From JAWOJB01 sp046484325 (GTDB taxonomy: Bacteria > Actinomycetota > Acidimicrobiia > Spongiisociales > ZC4RG35), in contig JAWOJB010000006.1 in assembly GCA_046484325.1 (NCBI GenBank), forward strand, positions 1-25,348: 25,348 nt of DNA, in the 5' to 3' direction. Shown in pieces: positions 6,087 to 13,421 of this stretch. The translations under genes and the position numbers were made by a program. The notes beneath the pieces were generated by a model. It saw only the letters and a program-made list of their open reading frames with translations. It made no database searches and was not told the origin of the DNA. The stretch's first letter is position 1. The number at the start of each line of letters is the position of its first letter.

Positions 6087-8188
6087 CCGGGTTCCTTCGA
6101 GCCCCGGGCGAACACCCCCAGTGGCACCTCGACGAACAGCGGTCGATGGGTGGGGGCCGTCACGTCGGTGTCGGGGATCCCCTCGTCGCGGTAGAGCTTG
6201 GCGATGTGCTCGGGGCAGTTCTTGCCGCAGCAGGCCCCCATGCAGACGCGCAGCGCGGCCTTGAGCTCGTTGACGTCGCGGATGCCCGACCGGATGGCGG
6301 CCCGGATCTCGCCGGCGGTGACGTGCTCGCACCGGCAGACGATCACGTCGTCGGGGGTGGCGCCGGCGGGGACCGGTTCGATCGGCCGGAGGTCGTCCGG
6401 GTCCTGGACCCGGATACCGGCGATGAGCGGGGCGGTCTCGGCGTCGGCCCGGATGCGCACCAGCTTGGTGTGGTCGAGTGCCCGACGGTCCTTGACGTCG
6501 ACCACCTCGAACCTCCCGAGGGGGACGCCCGCGTCGTCGGTGGCGAGGACCATCGATCCCGGCCGGATGTGGCGGGCGTCGAGCTCGAAGGGGATGGTGA
6601 CGATCGGTCGGGACGGGTCTGCGCGCCGGTCCACCAGCGTGATGGCGAGCCCCGGGCACACCGCGATGCACTTCGCGCAGCCGGTGCACCGATCGCCGGT
6701 GAACACCGGGAGTCCTCTGACCGGGTCCCCGTCCAGCCGGATGGCCCCCTGCCGGCAGGCCGTCACGCACGGATCGCAGGGGATCTCCTGGGTGCACCGG
6801 AGCACCGGATACAGCTCGGCCTCGGGCGGGGAGGGCCGCGGGACCACCGGGCCGGGGCGGGCGACGAGCGTCGACAGCAGGTCCTCCCAGTCACCGGGGA
6901 CGGGCTCGACGGGACGACCGAGCTCGGCTGCCATCCGGCGCCCGGCGATCCTGCCTCCGATCGCGGCGGCCGAGGCCTCGGACACCTCCGAGGCGTCCCC
7001 TGCCGTCCACACCGGGATCCCGCACTCCCGCGCCTCGAAGGCGAGCTCGTCGAGCGGAGCCAGCCCCGCCGCCACGAGGACGGCGTCGACCTCATACGTG
7101 CGCTCGGTCCCGGGGACCGGCCTGCCCCGGTCGTCCACGGCGGCCACGGTGGCGGCCTCGACCCGCTCCGTGCCGTGGGCGGCGAGGATGGTGTGGGAGA
7201 GGAGCACCGGCACCCCCAGCCGGCGGAGCTTGTCGGCATGCACCCGGTAGCCGCCGACCTCGGGCATGAGCTCGACGAGCCCGACCACCTCGATGTCGGC
7301 CTGGAGGGCGTGGTAGGCGGCGATCAGCCCGACGTTGCCGCCTCCGACGAGCAGGAGCCGCCGGCAGGGGATCACGCCGTCCCGGTTGAGCAGGGTCTGG
7401 AACGCTCCCGCCCCGTACACGCCGGGAAGGGTGTGGCCGGCGAACGGGAGCTGTCGCTCCCTGGCCCCCGTGGCCACGAGCAGCGCCTCGGGCTGGATCA
7501 GCCAGTAGCCGCCGTGGCGGACCACTCCGATCCGGCGGTCGGCGAACACCCCCACCGCCGTCGCCTCGGTCCACATCTCGACGTGGGCGAGACCGGCGAG
7601 CCGCCCGGCCATCTCGGAGGCGATGTCGAGACCGCGGCGGCCGGCAGAGGTCTGCTCGACGGAGCCGAAGAAGCGGTGGGTCTGCAGGAGGAGCTTGCCG
7701 CCAGGCGCGTCCTTGTCGTCGACGACGAGCGTGGCGACCCCGGCGGCCCCCAGCTCGGTGGCGGCCGCCATGCCGGCCGGGCCCGCCCCGATGACCAGGG
7801 CCTCGACCTGCCGCACCTCGGTGGGAGCCGGTTCGGGGGCGGGTCCGTCGAACGGGAGCGGCGGCACCCGATCGGCCGGGAGCACCTGCATGCCCTCCCG
7901 CACCGGAGTCATGCACGCCTTCACCGGGATGCCGTCGGCGACGACCGTGCAGGCGGCGCACTGCCCGTTGGCGCAGAAGAGCCCGAGCGGGGAGCCATCC
8001 CGGGGATGGCGGCCGAAGACGTCGACCCCGGCGGCCACGAGCGCCGAGGAGATCACCTCTCCCGGCCGTGCGAGGAGCTCGTGGCCGTCCCAGCGGAACC
8101 GGACCGGAGTGCCGGGGACGGGGGGGCCGAGGATCGGGTGATCGGTGAGGCGGCGGGACCCGTCGTCTGATCCGGTGGTGGTCGGCAT
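6083..8188 (-). CDS. fused 2Fe-2S / FAD-NAD oxidoreductase / 4Fe-4S / BFD-like subunit of an amino-acid dehydrogenase
   Basis: A 701-residue protein from ATG 8188, chosen because GGGAG ends 6 nt before it; a GTG at 8224 in the same frame has no such site. Domains in order: a [2Fe-2S] Fer2_4-type domain with C72, C77, C80 and C92 (GLFCANGQCAACTV), like HcnA or the SoxA N-terminus; an FAD-binding fold (GAGPAGMAAA, about 134); an NAD-type fold (GGGNVGLIAA, about 282); two [4Fe-4S] motifs (C465/C471/C474/C478 and C501/C504/C507/C511); and a C-terminal BFD-like [2Fe-2S] domain (CRCEHVT at 618-624 and CMGACCGKNC at 649-658), as in HcnB. It combines in one chain what are usually separate small, large and ferredoxin subunits. 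The chain of clusters would carry electrons from the DAO subunit to an acceptor. The last 4 nt overlap the next gene. Confidence 0.88.
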   Translation of the reverse strand: MPTTTGSDDGSRRLTDHPILGPPVPGTPVRFRWDGHELLARPGEVISSALVAAGVDVFGRHPRDGSPLGLFCANGQCAACTVVADGIPVKACMTPVREGMQVLPADRVPPLPFDGPAPEPAPTEVRQVEALVIGAGPAGMAAATELGAAGVATLVVDDKDAPGGKLLLQTHRFFGSVEQTSAGRRGLDIASEMAGRLAGLAHVEMWTEATAVGVFADRRIGVVRHGGYWLIQPEALLVATGARERQLPFAGHTLPGVYGAGAFQTLLNRDGVIPCRRLLLVGGGNVGLIAAYHALQADIEVVGLVELMPEVGGYRVHADKLRRLGVPVLLSHTILAAHGTERVEAATVAAVDDRGRPVPGTERTYEVDAVLVAAGLAPLDELAFEARECGIPVWTAGDASEVSEASAAAIGGRIAGRRMAAELGRPVEPVPGDWEDLLSTLVARPGPVVPRPSPPEAELYPVLRCTQEIPCDPCVTACRQGAIRLDGDPVRGLPVFTGDRCTGCAKCIAVCPGLAITLVDRRADPSRPIVTIPFELDARHIRPGSMVLATDDAGVPLGRFEVVDVKDRRALDHTKLVRIRADAETAPLIAGIRVQDPDDLRPIEPVPAGATPDDVIVCRCEHVTAGEIRAAIRSGIRDVNELKAALRVCMGACCGKNCPEHIAKLYRDEGIPDTDVTAPTHRPLFVEVPLGVFARGSKEPG

Positions 8189-8194
8189 CCCGTT

Positions 8195-8199
8195 CTCCC
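8195..8199 (-). promoter_or_regulatory. ribosome binding site for the fused oxidoreductase
   Basis: GGGAG on the minus strand, 6 nt before ATG 8188. It decides against the upstream GTG 8224 and against the 12 extra residues that start would add. Confidence 0.6.
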
Positions 8200-8317
8200 A
8201 GGGGTCGTTCCCAGGTTGGGGCACCGCCGGGGCCGGCGGGTAGAGACGATCGGCACCTCTGACGGGCGAACGTCCTCCGGCCGTCGGAGAGGCGTTCGGG
8301 CGGCGACCCCCGGCTCC

Positions 8318-8323
8318 TACCCT
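8318..8323 (+). promoter_or_regulatory. -10 element of a leaderless promoter (TACCCT)
   Basis: TACCCT ends exactly 8 nt before ATG 8332, and no Shine-Dalgarno is present. Transcription would start at or next to the A of the start codon. TTCGGG at 8295-8300 is a poor -35 candidate with a 17-nt spacer. Confidence 0.6.
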
Positions 8324-8331
8324 GGCCGGAC

Positions 8332-9045
8332 ATGGACGACCGACCCCCTGCCCGCGTGCGCCTGATGACGGCCAACCTGCTCAACGGCCGGGCCGATCCG
8401 CGGTCGTTCGCCGAGGTGGTCGATCGGATGTCTCCGGACGTCGTCGTCACCCAGGAGATGGCCTTCGACGTCGCGAAGGTCCTCTACGAGCGCTACCCCC
8501 ACACCTCACTCGAGCCCCGCCGTGACCACCGCGGCCAGGGCATCGCCTCCCGCCACCCGGCCGAGTTCGGCACCCTGGACCTGCCCGAGCGGGGAGGGCG
8601 GTGGGCCCGGGTGGCCACGTCGCTGGGAACGATCACGGTGGCGGTGGTGCACTTCATCAACCCGATCGATTTCCCGTGGTGGCGTTCGGTCGGCGCCCGG
8701 CGCGGCCAGCTCGATGCGCTGCTCGAGTGGGCCGGAACCCTCGACCCGGGCCCGTTCGTGCTCGCCGGCGACCTCAACGCCTCGCCCGCCTGGCCGGCCT
8801 ACCGCCGGCTGGCGGAGCAGTGGGAGGACCTGGCGGCGGCCGGCGCCAGGTCCGGGGGCGGCCGACCGCTCCGGACCTGGGCCTGGCGACCGGGGTGGCC
8901 CCGGATGCTGCGGATCGACCACGTGCTCGGACACGGTCTCGTCGCCACCGCCACCCGGGTGGAGCCGGTGCGGGGGAGCGACCACGCCGCCGTGGTGGTC
9001 GACCTCTCGGTGCCGGGTCAGGCGATGCCGAATCGCTCCTCGTAG
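8332..9045 (+). CDS. endonuclease/exonuclease/phosphatase family protein
   Basis: A 237-residue metal-dependent hydrolase of the EEP (DNase I-like) fold. Visible motifs: TANLLNG with N15, DVVVTQE with the metal-binding E42, GDLNA (D147/N149), RIDHVLG (D196/H197) and the terminal GSDHAAV (D217/H218). All expected catalytic blocks are present and in order, so it should be active. No signal peptide or membrane segment is seen, which points to a cytoplasmic enzyme. The family covers DNA repair nucleases, phosphoinositide and sphingolipid phosphodiesterases and others; the substrate cannot be told. The gene is apparently leaderless. Its last 28 nt overlap the 3' end of the pyrophosphatase gene on the other strand, so the two convergent genes share coding DNA and no terminator lies between them. 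Confidence 0.88.
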   Translation: MDDRPPARVRLMTANLLNGRADPRSFAEVVDRMSPDVVVTQEMAFDVAKVLYERYPHTSLEPRRDHRGQGIASRHPAEFGTLDLPERGGRWARVATSLGTITVAVVHFINPIDFPWWRSVGARRGQLDALLEWAGTLDPGPFVLAGDLNASPAWPAYRRLAEQWEDLAAAGARSGGGRPLRTWAWRPGWPRMLRIDHVLGHGLVATATRVEPVRGSDHAAVVVDLSVPGQAMPNRSS

Positions 9046-9629
9046 TCCTCCATCGAGGCGGTCACGACCCGGCGGGCGTGATCGCATCCGTATCTGGCCT
9101 CGATGGCGACCTCGACCTCGCTGCCTGGCACCGCCTTGTAGGTGGCGAAGTAGTGCTCGAGTCGATCGATGAGGGTGGCGGGCAGGTCGCCGAGGTCCTC
9201 GACCATGTGCCACATGGGGTCGTTGTTGAGCACCGCCACCAGCTTGTCGTCGGCCTCTCCGGCATCGATCATCCGCAGGCCACCCACCACCCGGGCGGTG
9301 AGGAGGATGTCCGCCCGCTGGATCGGCCGCTCGGCGAGGACGCAGATGTCGAGCGGGTCGCCGTCGGCGAGCGCCGCCCCCGGGCTGAGGGCGGCCACCC
9401 GGGTCCCGCAGTAGGTGCGCGGGATGAAGCCGTAGAGGGTGGGTGGTGACGACGCTCCCAGCTGGGGTCGGTCCACCTTGAGGTATCCGGTCGCCTTGTC
9501 CACCTCGTACTTCACCGTGTCGTACGAGGTCATCTCGATGTAGGCGGTCACGAGGGCCGGCGGCTCCGGGCCCACCGGGAGGCCGTGCCAGGGATGGGCC
9601 CGCCAGGGCAGGTACTCGCGCTCCGGCAT
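9018..9629 (-). CDS. ppa: family I inorganic pyrophosphatase
   Basis: A 203-residue soluble enzyme that hydrolyses pyrophosphate to two phosphates. The family I signature DGDPLDI is at 89-95. The six metal and substrate residues known from the E. coli enzyme can be placed by spacing: D89, D91, D94, D122, D127 and K129. KYEVDK (40-45) and R54 match the N-terminal substrate block. The protein is longer than the usual bacterial form (about 165-175 residues) because of an N-terminal extension of about 25 residues (YLPWRAHPWHGLPVG). The ATG (9629) shares one base with the stop of the acyl-CoA synthetase gene (TGATG), so the two are translationally coupled. The pairing makes sense because the synthetase releases pyrophosphate. 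The 3' end overlaps the convergent EEP gene. Confidence 0.9.
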   Translation of the reverse strand: MPEREYLPWRAHPWHGLPVGPEPPALVTAYIEMTSYDTVKYEVDKATGYLKVDRPQLGASSPPTLYGFIPRTYCGTRVAALSPGAALADGDPLDICVLAERPIQRADILLTARVVGGLRMIDAGEADDKLVAVLNNDPMWHMVEDLGDLPATLIDRLEHYFATYKAVPGSEVEVAIEARYGCDHARRVVTASMEDYEERFGIA

Positions 9630-11245
9630 CAGGCCCGCTCCCGCAGCTCCACCCGGCGGATCTTGCCCGAGATCGTCTTCGGGAGGTCGGGCAGGAACTC
9701 GATCTCCCGCGGGTACTTGTAGGGGGCGGTGGTGCGCTTCACGTGGTTCTGGATGTCCACGACGAGCTCGTCCGACGGCTCGTAGCCCTCGGCGAGGATG
9801 ACGAAGGCCTTGACGATCTCGCCCCGCTCCGGATCGGGCTTGCCGATCACGGCCGCCTCGACCACGGCCGGGTGCTCGATGAGGGCCGACTCGACCTCGA
9901 ACGGCCCGATCCGGTAGGCGGACGAGAGGATGACGTCGTCGGCCCGCCCGACGAACCAGATGTAGCCGTCCTCGTCCATCCACGCCCGGTCGCCCGTGTA
10001 GTACCAGCCGTTGCGGAACACGGCGGCGTTCTTCTCCGGGTCCCGCCAGTACTCCTTGAACAGCCCGACCGGCCGCTCGGGCTCCACCCGGACGGCGATG
10101 TGGCCCTCCTCCCGGGTGCCCAGCACGGTCCCGTCGTCGTCGATGATGGCGACGTCGAACCCGGGGGCGGGCTTGCCCATCGACCCGGGCTTGATCGGGA
10201 GGGCCGGGTAGTTGGCGACCAGGTTGACCGTCTCGGTCTGGCCGTAGCCGTCGTAGGGGTAGAGGCCGGTCGCCCGCCGCCACACCTCGATCACCTCGGG
10301 GTTGAGCGGTTCCCCGGCGGACGTGCAGTGGCGGAGCGTGGACCAGTCGTACCGGCTCAGATCCATCTGGACGAAGGCGCGATAGAGGGTGGGCGGGGCG
10401 CAGAAGCTCGTCACCCCCTGCTCGGCGATGATCGACAGCATCCGGTCGAAGTCGGGCTTGCCGACGATGTTCCACATGAGCACCGCCGCCCCCATTCGCC
10501 ACTGCCCGAAGAGCTTGCCCCAGGCGGCCTTGGCCCAGCCGGTGTCCGAGACGGTCCAGTGGAGGTCGTCGGGCCCGAGGTCGTGCCAGAACCGGGCGGT
10601 GATCTCGTGCCCGATCCCGAACGAGGCCTGGGTGTGCAGGACCATTTTCGGGAACCCGGTGGTGCCCGACGTGAAGTAGACGAGGAGGGGGTCGTCCGAG
10701 GCGGTCGGGTCGATTGTCGCCGGATGATCGGGCATGCCGGCAGTGCCGTCCTCGAACCGTTCCCAGCCGGCCCGGTCGGTCCCGACGATCACCCGGTGCC
10801 GGAGGTTCGGACAGGAGGCGGCATCGAGACGCTCGGCGCCTTCGGCGTCGGTGACGGCCAGCGTGGCATCCGACACGCGCACCCGGTACTCGATGTCCTT
10901 CGGCATGAGGAGGGTGGTGCCGGGCATGGGGACCGCGCCCAGCTCGAAGCACCCCAGCAGGGTGTCGTACCACTCGACCACCCGGGGCAGCTGCACGAAC
11001 ACCCGATCTCCCGGCCCGACCCCGAGGCCGCGGAGATAGTGGGCGGCCCGGTGGGCACGCCGGGCGATCTCGCCGAAGCCGTGGCGGTGGGCGGTCCGGC
11101 CGTCGGGTTCGACGGCGACGAGAGCGAGCTTGTCCGGGTCCTCGCCGGCACGTCGCTCCACCACGTCGAGCGTGTAGTTGAACCGCTCGGGAACCTCGAG
11201 GCGGAAGCTCCGTCTCGTCGCCTCGTAGTCGACCATGTTCGGCAT
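9629..11245 (-). CDS. medium-chain acyl-CoA synthetase (AMP-forming, ANL superfamily)
   Basis: A 538-residue AMP-binding enzyme. It activates a carboxylic acid to acyl-AMP and then the CoA thioester, releasing AMP and pyrophosphate. Motifs: the phosphate loop YFTSGTTGFPK near residue 190, YDGYGQTE (A5), YYTGDRAWMDEDGYIWFVGR (hinge and ribose-binding), and KTISGKIRR with catalytic K528 near the C-terminus. The sequence is closer to medium-chain (ACSM-like) and acetate or branched-acid synthetases than to long-chain FadD. The chosen start, ATG 11245, has GGGAGG (11250-11255) 4 nt before it; ATG 11236, 3 codons downstream, is an alternative, and an upstream ATG at 11269 has no site. It is followed with overlap by the pyrophosphatase gene. 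The acid substrate is unknown. Confidence 0.9.
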   Translation of the reverse strand: MPNMVDYEATRRSFRLEVPERFNYTLDVVERRAGEDPDKLALVAVEPDGRTAHRHGFGEIARRAHRAAHYLRGLGVGPGDRVFVQLPRVVEWYDTLLGCFELGAVPMPGTTLLMPKDIEYRVRVSDATLAVTDAEGAERLDAASCPNLRHRVIVGTDRAGWERFEDGTAGMPDHPATIDPTASDDPLLVYFTSGTTGFPKMVLHTQASFGIGHEITARFWHDLGPDDLHWTVSDTGWAKAAWGKLFGQWRMGAAVLMWNIVGKPDFDRMLSIIAEQGVTSFCAPPTLYRAFVQMDLSRYDWSTLRHCTSAGEPLNPEVIEVWRRATGLYPYDGYGQTETVNLVANYPALPIKPGSMGKPAPGFDVAIIDDDGTVLGTREEGHIAVRVEPERPVGLFKEYWRDPEKNAAVFRNGWYYTGDRAWMDEDGYIWFVGRADDVILSSAYRIGPFEVESALIEHPAVVEAAVIGKPDPERGEIVKAFVILAEGYEPSDELVVDIQNHVKRTTAPYKYPREIEFLPDLPKTISGKIRRVELRERA

Positions 11246-11249
11246 CGAA

Positions 11250-11273
11250 CCTCCCGTCGTCGGCATCAACCTA
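11250..11273 (-). promoter_or_regulatory. promoter -10 (TAGGTT) and Shine-Dalgarno for the synthetase-pyrophosphatase operon
   Basis: On the minus strand TAGGTT (11273-11268) would direct transcription to start near 11260. GGGAGG (11255-11250) follows in a short leader and ends 4 nt before ATG 11245. This is the leadered form of the same TANNNT promoter pattern that gives leaderless genes elsewhere in the window. Confidence 0.5.
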
Positions 11274-11318
11274 GGGACGGACGGGCGACGCGTGCAGGTC
11301 CGGACGGCACCTTCCTCC

Positions 11319-11648
11319 TCAGCGCCGTGCCCGCAGCCTGGCGACGAGCTCGGGGCCCTTGCGCACCACCAGGATCCCGACGCCGGCGAAGGTGATCGCC
11401 ACGATCAGACCGATGGGTTGGGTACGGTGAACGGTGCTCGCTCCTCCCACCGCGATCCCCGCCGACGCCGCCCACACGCCGAGGACGAGCCGCGGGTTCG
11501 GCCAGAACCCGACCGCGACGAGCGCCGCCCCCACTCCGTACATCCAGTACAGCTCGGTGGCACGGAAGCCGGTGACGATGCCGGCGATGCCGAGACCGAC
11601 GGTGGCGACCCGGATGACGGCGAGCGCGAACTGGGCGGACCGGGCCAC
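11319..11648 (-). CDS. small multi-pass membrane protein, unknown function
   Basis: A 109-residue protein from GTG 11648. Four hydrophobic stretches can be seen: FALAVIRVATVGLGIAGIV (7-25), YWMYGVGAALVAVGFW (32-47), LVLGVWAASAGIAVGG (52-67) and IGLIVAITFAGVGILVV (75-91). A basic tail (RKGPELVARLRARR) would lie in the cytoplasm. The frame stays open far upstream on the same strand, but those residues lack membrane character and run antisense to the propeller gene, so I place the start at the GTG, 6 nt after a TACCCT hexamer (leaderless). I do not recognise the family. It is separate from the synthetase operon, whose start is 74 nt further on in the same direction; the intervening DNA has that operon's own promoter. 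Confidence 0.7.
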   Translation of the reverse strand: MARSAQFALAVIRVATVGLGIAGIVTGFRATELYWMYGVGAALVAVGFWPNPRLVLGVWAASAGIAVGGASTVHRTQPIGLIVAITFAGVGILVVRKGPELVARLRARR

Positions 11649-11654
11649 GCCGGC

Positions 11655-11660
11655 AGGGTA
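11655..11660 (-). promoter_or_regulatory. -10 element (TACCCT) of a leaderless minus-strand promoter
   Basis: TACCCT on the minus strand ends 6 nt before GTG 11648. Together with TAGGGT on the plus strand at 11701-11706 it makes a compact divergent promoter pair. Confidence 0.5.
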
Positions 11661-11700
11661 GGCAAGACAGCCGGCCCCTCCCGCCTGCGATGCTCGGGGG

Positions 11701-11706
11701 TAGGGT
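11701..11706 (+). promoter_or_regulatory. -10 element (TAGGGT) of a leaderless promoter
   Basis: TAGGGT ends exactly 8 nt before ATG 11715, and there is no Shine-Dalgarno. It supports 11715 as the true start although the frame is open back to about 11235. Confidence 0.6.
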
Positions 11707-11714
11707 CGGGGCCG

Positions 11715-12827
11715 ATGACCGGCGGGGTCGAGGTGGACGGCGTGCGAGGTGATCCTGCTCCGCCCCGCTCCCGGGGCGGACCCCTCGTGGCGGTGCTGGC
11801 GGCGATCCTCGGCTCGGTGATCCTGTTCGACGTCACCGGGCCGCCGGCGGCGGCCGTCCATGGTGGCGACACCCTCCCCTCCCAGCCACTCGAGATCGAC
11901 ATCGTCGAGAGCAGGACCTTCGGGCAGATCCTCCCCGGGTTCGAGGGGTGGCTCGTCGCAGCCGTCGCCCAACCGGGGAGTGCGGTGATCCTCACGTGGA
12001 AGCCCGACGCCTCCGAGCCGGTTCGCAGCCCGCTCGGACCCCTCACCGACCTCCGGTTCGACCCGGGAGGGACCTGGCTGGCCGGCACGCAGGCGGGCTC
12101 GGCAGGGAGCCGGCTCTGGCTGGGGCGTACCGGAGGCGGCATCTTCCCGCTCGACCAGCGGATCGAGGGCTTCGCCTGGCACGACTCCCTGCCGGCCCAT
12201 CTCGCCTACCTCACCCGATCCGAGGAGGGGGGAGGCCTCTACGTCACCGACCTCCTCGTCGGTGGAACCCGGCTCGTCACGGGCGATCCGCCCGATGGCA
12301 GGCTCGAGCGCTGGGGTGAGTGGGGGTTCGGACTGACGCATCCGGGTCGCGTCGGCTCGACCACGCTCCTGCTGGCCGGCGGGAGGAGGCTCGAGATCGA
12401 TGGCGTCCCGGTGGGAGAGCTCGCCGACGGACGGATCGCCTTCTCCCCGTTCTTCGCACTCGACCTGCCGGGGGGCACGATCGTCCACCCCCGGTGGCCG
12501 CATCCGTTCGAGGAGGTCCAGGCGGTCGAGCGGTCGCCGGACGGCAGGTGGCTGGCCGTGCACCTGGGCGAGAGCCCGGATCCCGACTCCGGGCCCGTGG
12601 TGCGGATCGCCGACCCGGACGGGAGCATCCGCCGCGAGCTCGCAGGTGCTTCGGCCCATCCGGCGATGGCCTGGGACCGGTCGGGCAGGTTCCTGGTCGT
12701 CGCCGTCGACGGTGACCTCGGGACCGAGGTGGCCGTGATCGACGTCGCCGGCGGCGATCCGGTCATCCTCGCCGTCTCGACCGGGGTGGGGGCGGTGATC
12801 CAGGACCTCGTCGTGCTGGACCGCTGA
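11715..12827 (+). CDS. membrane-anchored beta-propeller-like protein, unknown function
   Basis: A 370-residue protein. Residues about 23-42 (PLVAVLAAILGSVILFDV) form one N-terminal hydrophobic segment, a signal anchor or an uncleaved signal, so the rest is outside the cell membrane. The body has weak WD40/TolB-type blades of the form S/D-P-D/G-G-x-W-L-A: LRFDPGGTWLAG, VERSPDGRWLAVHL and MAWDRSGRFLVVAV. No catalytic motif is visible. The ATG at 11715 is set by the TAGGGT 8 nt upstream; the longer open frame before it is antisense to the small membrane protein. It is followed by three membrane-protein genes on the same strand, the next one starting from its own leaderless promoter. It could be a binding or scaffolding protein, but no function is claimed. 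Confidence 0.75.
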   Translation: MTGGVEVDGVRGDPAPPRSRGGPLVAVLAAILGSVILFDVTGPPAAAVHGGDTLPSQPLEIDIVESRTFGQILPGFEGWLVAAVAQPGSAVILTWKPDASEPVRSPLGPLTDLRFDPGGTWLAGTQAGSAGSRLWLGRTGGGIFPLDQRIEGFAWHDSLPAHLAYLTRSEEGGGLYVTDLLVGGTRLVTGDPPDGRLERWGEWGFGLTHPGRVGSTTLLLAGGRRLEIDGVPVGELADGRIAFSPFFALDLPGGTIVHPRWPHPFEEVQAVERSPDGRWLAVHLGESPDPDSGPVVRIADPDGSIRRELAGASAHPAMAWDRSGRFLVVAVDGDLGTEVAVIDVAGGDPVILAVSTGVGAVIQDLVVLDR

Positions 12828-12843
12828 GCCAACCGGCGTCTCC

Positions 12844-12849
12844 TAGCCT
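12844..12849 (+). promoter_or_regulatory. -10 element (TAGCCT) of a leaderless promoter
   Basis: TAGCCT ends exactly 8 nt before GTG 12858, in the 30-nt gap after the propeller gene. No Shine-Dalgarno is present and no good -35 is seen. Confidence 0.55.
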
Positions 12850-12857
12850 CGCGCCTC

Positions 12858-13421
12858 GTGCGACGAGTCCTCATGACGCTCTTCGTCGGGCTGGCGGCCT
12901 TCCTCGTCTACGGCCTGGCCGTCGACAGCCCCTTCACCCTGTACTACCTGCCGATCACGCTCGTCCTCACCGGGGCGATCGCCCTGGTCCACCGGGCCGC
13001 CCGGTTCCCGGAGCCGGTCCTGTGGGCGCTCGTGGCCGTTGCCCTCGGCAACGTGGCGGGGGGTGTGCTGCTCGTCGAAGGCCGACCGCTGTACATGCTG
13101 GACATGATCGGACCGGTCCGTTACGACAAGCTCTTTCACACGGCCGCCACCGGCGTGGCGGCGTGGGCGGCGTGGGCGGCGCTCCTCCGGTGGTCGGGCC
13201 CGCAGGCGGCGCCGGGCGGCCTGGCCTTCGCCGCCGTGTTGATGGCGTGCGGGGCGGGGGCGCTCGTGGAGGTGGTCGAGTACGCCGGGACCGTGATCTT
13301 CGAGAACACCAACGTCGGGGACTACGGCGACAACATGCTCGACCTCACGGTGAACCTCGTCGGGGCGGTGGCGGTGGCCCTCGTGCTCTGGCGGCGGACA
13401 GCCCGGGAGGCCCTCCGGTGA
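12858..13421 (+). CDS. integral membrane protein, DUF2238/VanZ-like
   Basis: A 187-residue polytopic protein with about five hydrophobic segments, beginning MRRVLMTLFVGLAAFLVYGL. The conserved-looking core is YDKLFHTAATGVAAW and ALVEVVEYAG...GDYGDNMLDLTVNLVGA: a His after a basic-aromatic turn, an E..EY pair, and D.MLDL..N..G. This is the pattern of DUF2238 (YjdF-like) and VanZ-like membrane proteins, whose biochemical role is not well established. The start GTG is leaderless. The stop overlaps the GTG of the next gene by 4 nt (GTGA), so the two membrane proteins are coupled and may act together. Confidence 0.78.
   Translation: MRRVLMTLFVGLAAFLVYGLAVDSPFTLYYLPITLVLTGAIALVHRAARFPEPVLWALVAVALGNVAGGVLLVEGRPLYMLDMIGPVRYDKLFHTAATGVAAWAAWAALLRWSGPQAAPGGLAFAAVLMACGAGALVEVVEYAGTVIFENTNVGDYGDNMLDLTVNLVGAVAVALVLWRRTAREALR

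Noticed and set aside
5855..8170. A 771-codon open frame on the plus strand opposite the amino-acid dehydrogenase operon
   Set aside because: Its product is rich in Arg, Gly, His, Asp and Pro with no domain motif, as expected for the antisense of GC-rich genes. The minus-strand genes have full family motifs.
8224..8239. CCGCCGG-GG-CCGGCGG palindrome upstream of the dehydrogenase operon as an operator
   Set aside because: Such short G/C palindromes are frequent at this GC content, and it overlaps no clear promoter element.
9743..11395. A 550-codon open frame opposite the acyl-CoA synthetase
   Set aside because: Antisense shadow; the synthetase on the minus strand has all ANL motifs.
11235..11714. 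N-terminal extension of the propeller protein by 160 codons
   Set aside because: The extension is antisense to the small membrane protein and has no motif, and the -10 hexamer 8 nt before ATG 11715 fixes the shorter start.
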